This document shows positions 49,546-57,616 of a DNA stretch of 64,000 nucleotides, piece by piece. The notes under the pieces were generated by a model. The model did not search any database, was not told the DNA's origin, and saw nothing but the letters and a program-made list of their open reading frames with translations. A program made the translations under genes and the position numbers. Source of the DNA: Streptomyces lavendulae subsp. lavendulae (GTDB lineage Bacteria; Actinomycetota; Actinomycetes; Streptomycetales; Streptomycetaceae); the NCBI RefSeq assembly GCF_002803845.1, contig NZ_CP024985.1, forward strand, positions 4,464,001 to 4,528,000. Reading direction: 5' to 3'. Position 1 is the first letter of the stretch. Every line of letters begins with the position of its first letter.

Positions 49546-50610
49546 TTGAGCGCCTTACCCGACCGCGCTGACGCCGTCGTCATCGGCGGGGGAGTGATCG
49601 GAACCTCCGCCGCCCACCACCTCGCCGAAGCCGGCGTGGACACCGTACTGCTGGAACGCGGAAGCCTCGGAGGCGGAGCGTCAGCGCACACCGCGGGCAT
49701 GGTCCGCACCTATTTCCCCGGCGACCCGCACACCGGGCGGATGGCCGTGCGCAGCCTGAACGCCTACCACGAGTTCGCCGGCCGCACCGGAGCCCCCCTC
49801 GGCCTGAGGCGGCTCGGGTTCATGGTGCTGTTCACCGACGAACAGCAGATCGCCGCCTTCGAGGCCGGCCTCCCGGCCCAGCGGGCCGCCGGGGTCGGAG
49901 TGCACCTGATCAGCGCGGCCGAAGCCCGCGCACTCAACCCGCTGATCGGCGAGCACGCCGTCCTGGCCGCCGCCTGGTCCCCCGAGGCCTACCACGTGGA
50001 CGGCCTCGACATCGTCCGCGGCTACGCCGCCGGCGCCCGCAACCACGGCGCCCGCCTGTTCACCCACACGCCCGTCACGCGCATCGACGACGACAACACC
50101 GTCCACACCCCCCGCGGCAGCATCAAGGCGGACAGCATCGTCTGCACGGCCGGACCCTGGTCCGGCGAGGTGGCGGGGATGGCCTCGGTCGACCTGCCGA
50201 TGACGCCCCGCGCGATCGAGATGCTGTTCACCGACGTCCCGGACGTCCTGGACGTCCCGGACACCGCGCACCACGAGCTGCCCATGACGATGCACGCCAC
50301 GTCCGGGCTGCGGATCCGTTCGTGGAAGGACCGCATCCTCCTCGCCATGGGAATGCCCGGGGCCGGTGAGACGCGCGAGGCCTGGCTCGGCCGCATCTCC
50401 GGCCACCTCGGCACCCTGTTCCCCGCCCTGGACGGCATCGGACTGCACCGCGCGTGGTCCGGGGACTTCGACGCCAGCCCGAACAACACCGCGTTCATCG
50501 GCGAACACCCCACCCGCCGCTTCCTGTACGCGGCCGGGTTCACCGGTGCGGGCCTGTGCCAGGCACCCGCCGCCGGGGAGAAGCTCCGCGACCTGTTGAT
50601 CGTCAAGTAG
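49546..50610 (+). CDS. FAD-dependent amine oxidoreductase (DAO family)
   Basis: 354 residues starting at TTG 49546 after AGGAGAAGGA. The FAD-binding motif is AVVIGGGVIGTSAAHHLAEAGVDTVLLERGSLGGGASAHTAGM at the N-terminus; the end has FDASPNNTAFIGEHPTRRFLYAAGFTGAGLCQAPAAGE, the second FAD motif of the glycine/sarcosine/D-amino-acid oxidase family. It likely oxidises a secondary or primary amine. In this cluster it may act on the product of the preceding gene, but that is inference. It lies 101 bp after the preceding stop. Confidence 0.9.
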   Translation: MSALPDRADAVVIGGGVIGTSAAHHLAEAGVDTVLLERGSLGGGASAHTAGMVRTYFPGDPHTGRMAVRSLNAYHEFAGRTGAPLGLRRLGFMVLFTDEQQIAAFEAGLPAQRAAGVGVHLISAAEARALNPLIGEHAVLAAAWSPEAYHVDGLDIVRGYAAGARNHGARLFTHTPVTRIDDDNTVHTPRGSIKADSIVCTAGPWSGEVAGMASVDLPMTPRAIEMLFTDVPDVLDVPDTAHHELPMTMHATSGLRIRSWKDRILLAMGMPGAGETREAWLGRISGHLGTLFPALDGIGLHRAWSGDFDASPNNTAFIGEHPTRRFLYAAGFTGAGLCQAPAAGEKLRDLLIVK

Positions 50611-50632
50611 CCCCATAACAGGAGAGAATGCT

Positions 50633-52438
50633 GTGATCGTCCTCGGATGCAACGGTTTCAGCCGGGTGTCGGAGTTCTTCTCCGAACGCCTCGGCGCGAC
50701 CGGCATCAACAAGCACTACCTCTTGGGCCACGACGCCGCCGCCGCCCTCCTGATCGACGGCCGTCTGGTCGCCGCGGTGGAGGAGGAACGCCTCAACCGG
50801 GAGAAGAAGACCACCGACTTCCCCGTGCACGCGATCGGCTGGTGCCTGGAGGAAGCCGGGATCACCTTCGACGACGTGGACCTGTTCGCCTTCCCCTGGA
50901 ACTGGACCCCCGAGGTCCTGGACGGGATCCGCGACGGCATCCGCGCCTCGTCGCTGTCCGAGGAGGCCAAGACCCGCCTCCTGGGCGACATGGCCGACCT
51001 GTTCGAGCAGGTCGTCAGCCACGAGGCGATCCTCGCGGACTTCGAGGCCCGCACCGGGCACCGCCCGGACCCGGCCAAGGTCCGCTTCGTCCCGCACCAC
51101 CTGGCCCACGCCACGACCGGCTACTACCTCGCCGGCATGAAGGACTCCGCGTTCCTCGTCAGCGACGGCCGCGCCGAGCGCTTCTCGACCCTGGCGGGCG
51201 AGATCCGCGACGGCAGGATCACCGTCTTCGACGACACCGCCACCGGTGCCCAGTACTCCATCGGCACCCTGTTCTCCTGCATCACCCGTTTCCTCGGCTT
51301 CGTCCCCAACAACGACGAGTACAAGGTGATGGGCCTGGCCGGATACGCCGAGCCCCCCTCGCCGAACCCGTTCGTCGAGCACCTCCTGCGGCTGCACGAC
51401 GACGGCCGCTACACCTTCACCGAGCCGCTGCGCACCGACGACCTGCACAGCCACGACGCCCTGTTCGAGGAGTACTTCGGCCCCTTCGAGGACACCCTCG
51501 AATACACCTCCCGGGTCGCCGCCGCCGCGCAGCAGATGCTGAACGTCGCCACCGCCCACCAGGTACGCCACCTGGAGAAGCGGACCGACCTCGACCGGCT
51601 GCTGTTCGAGGGCGGTGTCGCCCTGAACTGCCTCAACAACACACCGATGTTCGAGGGCTCCCGCTTCGAGGACATGCAGGTCAGCTTCGGTGCCTCGGAC
51701 ACCGGCATCACCATCGGGGCCGCGGCCCACGCCTGGCTCGGCCACGCCGGCACCGGGCCCGCGGAGATCCTCGCCGCCTCGGCACCCGTCGGCCCGTACC
51801 TGGGCCCGTCCTACGACGAGGCGGCGATCGAGGAGGCCCTGGAGGGCTTCGCCGGCCGCGTCGTCGCCACGCGCCTGGACGACGACGAGGTCGTCGAGCG
51901 GGTGGCGCAGCTGCTGACGGAGAAGGTCGTCATCGGCTGGTTCGAAGGGCGCGTCGAGCACGGGCCGCGCGCGCTGGGGCACCGCAGCATCATCGCCAAC
52001 CCCGGCTTCGACGACATCAAGGACATCATCAACACCCGGGTCAAGCACCGCGAGCCCTTCCGCCCGTTCGCCCCCCTGGTCCTGGAGGAGCGGGCGCCGG
52101 AGGTCTTCGACATGGGGCGCAAGACCAGCTCCCCATACATGACCTTCGTCTTCCCCGTCCGCGACGCGTACAAGGACCGGATCCCCGGCGCCGTGCACGT
52201 CGACGGCACCTCCCGCATCCAGACGCTGACGGACGAGGGCACCCCGCGGCTCACGGCGCTGCTGCGGAGGTTCACCGCCCTCACCGGCACGCCCTGCCTG
52301 ATCAACACCTCGTTCAACGTCGCGGGTGAACCCATCGTGTGCAGCCCGACCGACGCCCTGAACTGCTTCATGGGTACCGAGATCGACCACCTGGTCCTCG
52401 GGAACCACCTGGTCACCAAGACCGACGCCGCCAACTGA
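50633..52438 (+). CDS. O-carbamoyltransferase (NodU/CmcH/TobZ family)
   Basis: 601 residues starting at GTG 50633 with AGGAGAG before it. Two-domain carbamoyltransferase: the N-terminal actin-like/Kae1-type domain has GHDAAAALLIDGRLVAAVEEERLNREK, and VPHHLAHATTGYYLAGM with metal-site His residues; the C-terminal domain has GWFEGRVEHGPRALGHRSIIANP. The enzyme uses carbamoyl phosphate and ATP to carbamoylate a hydroxyl, typically on a natural product. It is 22 bp after the oxidoreductase gene. Its presence indicates a final product with an O-carbamate. Confidence 0.94.
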   Translation: MIVLGCNGFSRVSEFFSERLGATGINKHYLLGHDAAAALLIDGRLVAAVEEERLNREKKTTDFPVHAIGWCLEEAGITFDDVDLFAFPWNWTPEVLDGIRDGIRASSLSEEAKTRLLGDMADLFEQVVSHEAILADFEARTGHRPDPAKVRFVPHHLAHATTGYYLAGMKDSAFLVSDGRAERFSTLAGEIRDGRITVFDDTATGAQYSIGTLFSCITRFLGFVPNNDEYKVMGLAGYAEPPSPNPFVEHLLRLHDDGRYTFTEPLRTDDLHSHDALFEEYFGPFEDTLEYTSRVAAAAQQMLNVATAHQVRHLEKRTDLDRLLFEGGVALNCLNNTPMFEGSRFEDMQVSFGASDTGITIGAAAHAWLGHAGTGPAEILAASAPVGPYLGPSYDEAAIEEALEGFAGRVVATRLDDDEVVERVAQLLTEKVVIGWFEGRVEHGPRALGHRSIIANPGFDDIKDIINTRVKHREPFRPFAPLVLEERAPEVFDMGRKTSSPYMTFVFPVRDAYKDRIPGAVHVDGTSRIQTLTDEGTPRLTALLRRFTALTGTPCLINTSFNVAGEPIVCSPTDALNCFMGTEIDHLVLGNHLVTKTDAAN

Positions 52439-52461
52439 CCCACCGCACAAGGGAGTACCCC

Positions 52462-52947
52462 ATGTCGATCCAGATCCAGCGCAAGCACACCATGTACCAC
52501 TCCACCATCCTGGAGTCCGACCCGGACACCGTGTGGGCGACCGTCCGCGACGCCATGCAGATCCTGGCGATCGTCTCCCCCGGCGACCTGGACATCCACA
52601 CCGACGTCACCTGGACGGAGGGCGGCTCGGTCGAGACGGTCCCGGCCCGCTACGACTTCAAGCTGACGCTCAACGGCGGCCTCGTCCAGCAGGAGATCGC
52701 CGCCCGCGACGAGATCAACAAGACCCAGTCCTACCGCGCCATCGCCCCCACCAGCGGGGTCCAGAGCTACGAGGCCACCATCCGGGTCCGCCCGATCACC
52801 AACGACCCGGCCCGCAGCTTCTTCGAGTGGTCGCGGATCCTGGAGATCGCCGAGGACGCCGACCTGAAGGTGGTCGAGGCCATCATCGACGTCATGGAGA
52901 AGCAGACCGACGCCGTACGGGACCACTTCGCGCAGACCTCGAAGTGA
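52462..52947 (+). CDS. SRPBCC (START-like) family protein
   Basis: 161 residues. The START/Bet v1-like layout is visible: HSTILESDPDTVWATVRDAMQILAIVSPGDLDIHTDVTWTEGG at the N-terminus, a beta-sheet region with YDFKLTLNGGLVQQEIAARDEINK, and a long C-terminal helix (EIAEDADLKVVEAIIDVMEKQTDAVRDHFAQ). Such proteins bind small hydrophobic ligands; a polyketide cyclase-like or carrier role is possible. ATG 52462 follows GGGAG. It is downstream of the carbamoyltransferase and overlaps the next gene by GTGA. Confidence 0.82.
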   Translation: MSIQIQRKHTMYHSTILESDPDTVWATVRDAMQILAIVSPGDLDIHTDVTWTEGGSVETVPARYDFKLTLNGGLVQQEIAARDEINKTQSYRAIAPTSGVQSYEATIRVRPITNDPARSFFEWSRILEIAEDADLKVVEAIIDVMEKQTDAVRDHFAQTSK

Positions 52948-53585
52948 GCGGCGTGACGACCCTCGTACTGCTGCGGCACGGCGCGACCCTGCTCACCCCC
53001 GGGCGGCGGATCTCCGGCAGCGGAGGATCCAACCCGGGACTCTCACCGGCCGGACGCCTCCAGGCGCGGGCTGCGGCGGAGGCCCTCGCCCGCCGCGGCG
53101 GCATCGAGGCGGTCGTCACGTCACCGATGCGGCGCTGCCGGGAGACCGCCCAGGCCGTGGCCGCGCGCCTCGGCCTGGGCGTCCAGGTCGAGCAGGACCT
53201 GCGCGAAGCGGACTTCGGCGCCTGGGAGGGCCTGACCTTCGCCGAGGTCCGCGAACGCCACCCGCAGGACCTGGACGCCTGGCTCGCCTCGCCCGACAGC
53301 CCGCCCACGGGCACGGACGAGACCGTGCGGCGGGTCGCCCGCCGGGCCGCCGCCGTACGGGACGGGCTGCTGGCCCGGCACGCAGGCGGCACGGTCCTGG
53401 TCGTCTCCCACGTCGTCCCCCTCAGGAGCCTGCTCCGCCTCGCCCTCCAGGCCCCGCCGCACAGCCTGTTCCGCATGGAGCTCGCGGCCGCCTCGCTGTC
53501 GACGGTGACGTACGACGGGTCCGGCACCGCCACGGTGCAGGCCCTCAACGACACCCACCACCTGGACCGACCCGCACGGCGGTGA
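52944..53585 (+). CDS. histidine phosphatase family protein
   Basis: 213 residues. The catalytic motif is intact: LVLLRHGATLLTPGRR (RHG) near residue 10 and LVVSHVVPLRSLL (second His) near 155; also READFGAWEGLTFAEVRERHP. A phosphomonoesterase, perhaps removing a phosphate from a pathway intermediate. GTG 52944 overlaps the SRPBCC stop codon; GTG 52953 is an alternative. It ends the cluster and runs into the terminator at 53584-53618, which starts within its last bases. Confidence 0.9.
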   Translation: MSGVTTLVLLRHGATLLTPGRRISGSGGSNPGLSPAGRLQARAAAEALARRGGIEAVVTSPMRRCRETAQAVAARLGLGVQVEQDLREADFGAWEGLTFAEVRERHPQDLDAWLASPDSPPTGTDETVRRVARRAAAVRDGLLARHAGGTVLVVSHVVPLRSLLRLALQAPPHSLFRMELAAASLSTVTYDGSGTATVQALNDTHHLDRPARR

Positions 53586-53618
53586 GCGCCCGGCACACGT
53601 CACGTGTGCCGGGCGCTC
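53584..53618. terminator. bidirectional terminator between the two accessory loci
   Basis: Perfect 17-bp arms at 53584-53600 and 53602-53618, one base apart. It lies between the convergent ends of the histidine phosphatase gene and the ABC permease gene and separates the two clusters. Confidence 0.9.
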
Positions 53619-53634
53619 GTCCGTGCAGACGCGC

Positions 53635-54405
53635 TCAGACGTCGCGGCGGGTGAACGTCCGGTGCGCGAGCAGCGCGAGTGCCGCGCCCCAGGCGACCAG
53701 GAGCAGCAGCCCGTACGGGGCGTCCAGGGCGCTCGGGAGGGTGAGCCGGTCGCCGAGCACGGCCAGCTGCGCCCCGTCCGGGAGGAAGCGGCCCACCTGC
53801 GGGAACTGGCCCAGCACCATCAGCTGGCCGAGCGTCCCCCACATCACCAGCCCGATCACCGCGATCAGCTGGTTGCGTACGACGAAGCCGATCGCGGCGC
53901 CCCACGGACCGGCCAGGGCGCAGACGCCGACGACGGCGGCCGCGAGCTGCCAGGTGCGCCCGTCCAGGACCAGGGACACGTCCTTCGAGGCGAAGGCGGC
54001 TGCCCCGACCGCCAGCGAGCAGAGCACCGAGACCAGGCCGTACAGCAGCCCGACCAGCCCCGCGACCAGCAGCTTCGCGCCGACGACGGCGCCGCGGCCC
54101 GGGGCGTACAGGACGCTGCGGCCGATCGAGCCGGACTTGAACTCGCCCGTGACCAGCAGCGCGCCGAAGAGCGAGGAGAACAGGGTCGCGGAGGCGGCGA
54201 GGTTCACCACCCGGTGGGAGGCGTCCACGGCGTTCGCGGCGAGTTCCGTCTCGGCGTAGACCGAGCCGAGCTGGCCGAGGGCGCCGAGGGCCAGCGCCGT
54301 CAGGAGCAGTCCGGGCAGGGCGGCGCCGGAGCGGGCCCGGAGGGTCTCGGCGGCGATCTGGTGCCGCATCGCGCCCCGGGAGGAGCTGAGGTCGGAGTTA
54401 CGCAC
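53635..54405 (-). CDS. ABC transporter permease
   Basis: 256 residues, about six membrane helices, of the ABC-2 type (ALPGLLLTALALGALG, FSSLFGALLVTGEFKSGSIGRSVLYAP, KLLVAGLVGLLYGLVSVLCSLAVGAAAFA, QLAAAVVGVCALAGPWGAAIGFVVRNQLIAVIGLVMWG, LLLLVAWGAALALLAHRTF). It has EFKSG and GRG motifs typical of peptide or antibiotic exporters. GTG 54405 overlaps the ATPase stop by 8 bp and is preceded by CTGGAGGA. It is the last gene of the lanthipeptide locus and probably exports the product or gives immunity. Confidence 0.88.
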   Translation of the reverse strand: MRNSDLSSSRGAMRHQIAAETLRARSGAALPGLLLTALALGALGQLGSVYAETELAANAVDASHRVVNLAASATLFSSLFGALLVTGEFKSGSIGRSVLYAPGRGAVVGAKLLVAGLVGLLYGLVSVLCSLAVGAAAFASKDVSLVLDGRTWQLAAAVVGVCALAGPWGAAIGFVVRNQLIAVIGLVMWGTLGQLMVLGQFPQVGRFLPDGAQLAVLGDRLTLPSALDAPYGLLLLVAWGAALALLAHRTFTRRDV

Positions 54406-55162
54406 GAGAGTCCTCCAGGCGGGGCGCGGAGCCCTCGACGAGGCCGAAGTAGGCGTCTTCCAGCCGTCCGTGGCCCTGCCGGACCAGGTCCTGGAGGGTG
54501 CCGGTGAACAGGACCGAGCGGCGCAGGACGACGATGTCGTCCACGCTCTGCTCGACCTCCGAGAGCATGTGGCTGGCCATGAGCACGGTCCGACCCTCGG
54601 CGGCGGCCCGCTCGACGAGCCGGCGCATCCAGCGGATGCCGTCCGGGTCGAGGCCGTTCAACGGCTCGTCCAGGATGAGGAGTTCGGGGTCCGGGAGCAG
54701 CGCCACGGCCAGGGCGAGGCGCTGGCGCATGCCGGTCGAGCAGGCGCCGATGCGCCGACGGGTCGCATCGCCCTCCAGGCCGACCTGCGCGAGCACCTCG
54801 TCGACGCGCGACGCGGGCAGCCCGAGCGCGACGGCGGATATCTGCAGCTGCCGCCGTACGGTCATGCGCGGCGGGAAGCCGACGGAGTCCATGAGCACGC
54901 CGATCCGGCGGGCGCTCCGCGGGGCCGTGCCGGGAGCCGCGCCCAGGACGTGCGCGGTGCCGGCGTCCGGGCGGGCCAGGCCCAGCAGGATCCGCAGCAG
55001 GGTGCTCTTGCCCGCGCCGTTGGGGCCGAGCAGGCCGGTGACCTTGCCGGGCCGCAGCTCGAAGGAGACGTCCTGGAGCGCCTGGTGGTCGCCGAACCTC
55101 TTGCTGATGCCGGACAGGGCGACGCTGGCGCCGCCCGCCCGGTCCGGGTGTTCCCTGCTCAC
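54398..55162 (-). CDS. ABC transporter ATP-binding protein
   Basis: 254 residues. Walker A GLLGPNGAGKSTLLR near residue 47, the Q-loop region FPPRMTVRRQL, the signature CSTGMRQRLALAVALLPDPELLILDEPLNGLD (a variant of LSGGQ, then Walker B), and VLMASHMLSEVEQ (switch His). It pairs with the overlapping permease gene to make an exporter of the DRR/NatA class. GTG 55162 is preceded by AGGAAGAAGAG. A 118-bp gap with a small direct repeat separates it from the preceding oxidoreductase gene, so it may have its own promoter. Confidence 0.93.
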   Translation of the reverse strand: MSREHPDRAGGASVALSGISKRFGDHQALQDVSFELRPGKVTGLLGPNGAGKSTLLRILLGLARPDAGTAHVLGAAPGTAPRSARRIGVLMDSVGFPPRMTVRRQLQISAVALGLPASRVDEVLAQVGLEGDATRRRIGACSTGMRQRLALAVALLPDPELLILDEPLNGLDPDGIRWMRRLVERAAAEGRTVLMASHMLSEVEQSVDDIVVLRRSVLFTGTLQDLVRQGHGRLEDAYFGLVEGSAPRLEDSRA

Positions 55163-55181
55163 GACTCTTCTTCCTGCCGGG

Positions 55182-55202
55182 GACGTCGGACGTCGGACGT
55201 CG
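55182..55202 (-). repeat. three tandem GACGTCG heptamers before the ABC genes
   Basis: GACGTCG occurs at 55182, 55189 and 55196 without gaps. It lies just upstream of the ATPase start, in the gap between the biosynthetic genes and the transporter, and might be a regulator-binding site. Confidence 0.7.
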
Positions 55203-55280
55203 GATGACGGATCGGGATGGAGGCCGGACGCCCCATCCACCTTTCCCAGCAAAGCAGTCGGGGCGTGCCCCGGGCCGTCC

Positions 55281-56318
55281 TCAGGCAGCAGCATCCTGCC
55301 GGGGGCGCGGCAGGATGCTGTCGCAGGCGGCGAGGATCTCCTCCAAGTCGGCGACGGCCGCGTGGACGCCCTCCGTCAGCAGCACGCCCGAGGGGTTGAG
55401 CATCAGCTCGTCCACCCCCGCGCGGCGGTAGCCGTCGAGGGCCTCGGCGATCTCCCGGGCGGTGCCGGTGACGACGACCTGCCCGGCCAGCAGCGCGTCG
55501 GCCGTCCCGGTCGGGTCGTGCGGGTCGACAAGGACACCGGCCCGGCGCAGCATGTCGGCGTAGTGCGGGACCTGGAGGTGGGTGCCGGCCGCGGCCAGCG
55601 CGAGGCGCCGGGGGTCCCGGCCCGGCCGGGCGAGCGCGACGTGGACGGCGGTGGCGATCCGCGGCCGGGCCGGGCGGCCCTGCGCGCCCGCGTCCAGGGC
55701 GGGCAGCAGGGTCCCCTCGACGTAGGACGGCGGGGTCATCCAGGTGATGGCCACGTCGGCGACCTCACCGGCCGTGCGCGCCATGCCGGGGCGCAGCACC
55801 CCGGCGCCGACCTCGACCGGGGCGTGGTCCAGGGGCAGCAGGCCGCCGTGCATCTGGTGGTACGGGCCTTCGTGCGCGACGGTCTCGCCGTCGAGGAGGG
55901 CCCGGACGGAGGTGAGGTAGTCGCGTACGGCGGTGCGGGGGCTGGCGTACGGGCTGCCGGTGAGTCCCGAGACGAAGCCCGGGTTGCCGATGCCGAAGCC
56001 CGCCACGACCGGTTGCCCGGTGACCAGGGCGAGGGAGCGGGCCTGGAGGGCGGCCTCGTAGGGGTGGCGCAGGGGCAGCAGCGTCACGCTCGTGCCGACG
56101 GGAGTGCTGTGGCCCATGCCGGCGAGGTGGGCCAGGACCTGGTGGGGTTCGGCCTTGAAGGACTGGCACAGCCAGAGCCTGCGGGCGCCGGTGCGCTGCA
56201 CGAGGGAGGCGAAGGGGGCCACGAGGTCGGGGTGGTCGGGCTGGAGGGGGTAGAGCACCGCGGGGGTGCGCGGGTCGGGGTGTGGGGCGGGGTGCGGGGC
56301 TGGGGGCGTCGCGTTCAC
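55281..56318 (-). CDS. F420-dependent LLM-class reductase (LxmJ-like)
   Basis: 345 residues starting at GTG 56318, overlapping the preceding stop. Luciferase-like monooxygenase/F420-binding fold: LGARRLWLCQSF region, PVGTSVTLLPLRHPYEAALQARSLALV, VVAGFGIGNPGFVSGL, PVEVGAGVLRPGMARTAGEVADVAITWM. In lexapeptide biosynthesis an F420-dependent reductase of this type turns dehydroalanine into D-Ala; the position in this operon makes a similar role likely. Other LLM-class reactions cannot be excluded. The last gene of the tightly overlapping operon. Confidence 0.82.
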   Translation of the reverse strand: MNATPPAPHPAPHPDPRTPAVLYPLQPDHPDLVAPFASLVQRTGARRLWLCQSFKAEPHQVLAHLAGMGHSTPVGTSVTLLPLRHPYEAALQARSLALVTGQPVVAGFGIGNPGFVSGLTGSPYASPRTAVRDYLTSVRALLDGETVAHEGPYHQMHGGLLPLDHAPVEVGAGVLRPGMARTAGEVADVAITWMTPPSYVEGTLLPALDAGAQGRPARPRIATAVHVALARPGRDPRRLALAAAGTHLQVPHYADMLRRAGVLVDPHDPTGTADALLAGQVVVTGTAREIAEALDGYRRAGVDELMLNPSGVLLTEGVHAAVADLEEILAACDSILPRPRQDAAA

Positions 56319-57616
56319 TGGGTGCTCCGGTCGCTCTCGTGGTCGTGTTCCGCCTCGTCGAGGGTGGAGACGGCCACCCGGGCGGGGTTGAGGAAGTACG
56401 CGGCCGCCTCGGCGACCTGGTGGTGCGTCACCTTCGCGAGGCGGTCGCGGTAGCCCTCCAGCCAGTCCAGCGGCAGACCGGCCGCCGCGAATCCCGCCAG
56501 GGCGCTCGCCTCCTCGGTCCGGGTGGCGAGCGCGAAGCGGGTGAAGCCGCTCGCGTAGGCGCGGGCCCGCTCGACCTCCTCGGGGGAGGGGCCGTCCGCT
56601 GCGAGTTCCCGCAGGCAGTCGGTGATCTCCCCGGCGATCCGGCCGGCCGTGCCGGGGGCGCCGGCGCACTCGATCTCCAGCCAGTCGCCGGCCCGGTTGC
56701 CCCGCAGGTCCGCGGAGACCGCGTACGCGAGCCCGTGCCGGTCGCGGACCCGCCGGGCCAGCCGCGAGGAGGCGGAGCCGCCGAGGATCAACTGGGCCAG
56801 GTGCAGGGGGGCGTGGGCCGGGTGGCCGTCAGGCACGGCGGGGGCGGCGCACAGCACGAGCGCCTGGCCGGAGCCGGCGGCGGCGGCGGTCCCGGCGGCC
56901 CCGGCCGGTTCGGTGAGCGCGATGCGGCCGGGGCGCGGGGCACGGCGGGCGAAGGGCGGCAGGACCAGCCCGGACGGGCCGCCCGACCAGGGCGCCAGCA
57001 GTTCCCGTACGCGGACGCCCACCTCGTCGGGGTCGTCGGGGGTCGTCACCAGCAGCACCGCGCCGTCGGGCACCACCGCCCGCGCGTGCAGCGCGTACAG
57101 GTCCTCGGGGGTCGTCGCGGCGGCCGGTGCGGTGGGCGGGTCCACCAGGGGATGCGTGCCGAAGGCGTGGCCCAGCAGGGCCCGGCGCAGCCGCTGCCGG
57201 GGGCCCGGGGTACGGGGGGAGACGGCCGCGCGCCGCTGGGCGAGGGCGAGTTCGGCCTCGCGGTACGCGGGGCGCAGCAGCAGGTCGGAGAGGAGCGCCA
57301 GGACGCCGGGCAGCCCGGCGCGCAGCACGCTCGCCGCCACGACGAGGGACTCGGCGGTGACGACGGTGCTCAGCTCGGCGCCGAGGTCGGCGGCGAGGTC
57401 GGCGACGTCCTGCCGGGTACGGGCGCCGGCCGTCGCGCAGGCGCCGGTGCCGGTGCCGAAGAGGGCCGCGAGCAGCTCCTGCGCTTCGGCGAGGTGCGGG
57501 GCGGTGCGGGCGTAGGGCAGGACGAGGCGGACCTCGGCGAGGGGCGCGCCGTGGGTGCGGACGACCACGACGCGCAGGCCGTTGCCGAGGGTGGTGTCGC
57601 CGGTTTCGCGGTTCAC
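56315..57616 (-). CDS. M16-family peptidase subunit, non-catalytic type
   Basis: 433 residues starting at GTG 57616, which overlaps the upstream stop by GTGA. Insulinase-like fold (LGNGLRVVVVRTHGAPLAEVRLVLPYA, then ILGGSASSRLARRVRDRHGLAYAVSADLRG, which is the R/Y-type substrate segment). The zinc motif HxxEH is absent; the equivalent segment reads HLAEAQELLA. It should pair with the catalytic partner encoded just upstream. Such heterodimers remove the leader in class V lanthipeptide clusters. Confidence 0.9.
   Translation of the reverse strand: MNRETGDTTLGNGLRVVVVRTHGAPLAEVRLVLPYARTAPHLAEAQELLAALFGTGTGACATAGARTRQDVADLAADLGAELSTVVTAESLVVAASVLRAGLPGVLALLSDLLLRPAYREAELALAQRRAAVSPRTPGPRQRLRRALLGHAFGTHPLVDPPTAPAAATTPEDLYALHARAVVPDGAVLLVTTPDDPDEVGVRVRELLAPWSGGPSGLVLPPFARRAPRPGRIALTEPAGAAGTAAAAGSGQALVLCAAPAVPDGHPAHAPLHLAQLILGGSASSRLARRVRDRHGLAYAVSADLRGNRAGDWLEIECAGAPGTAGRIAGEITDCLRELAADGPSPEEVERARAYASGFTRFALATRTEEASALAGFAAAGLPLDWLEGYRDRLAKVTHHQVAEAAAYFLNPARVAVSTLDEAEHDHESDRSTQ

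Noticed and set aside
48488..53585. Treating the carbamoyltransferase cluster as part of the lanthipeptide locus
   Set aside because: It is on the opposite strand, ends at a strong bidirectional terminator and has no gene that fits peptide modification. They look like two separate loci side by side.
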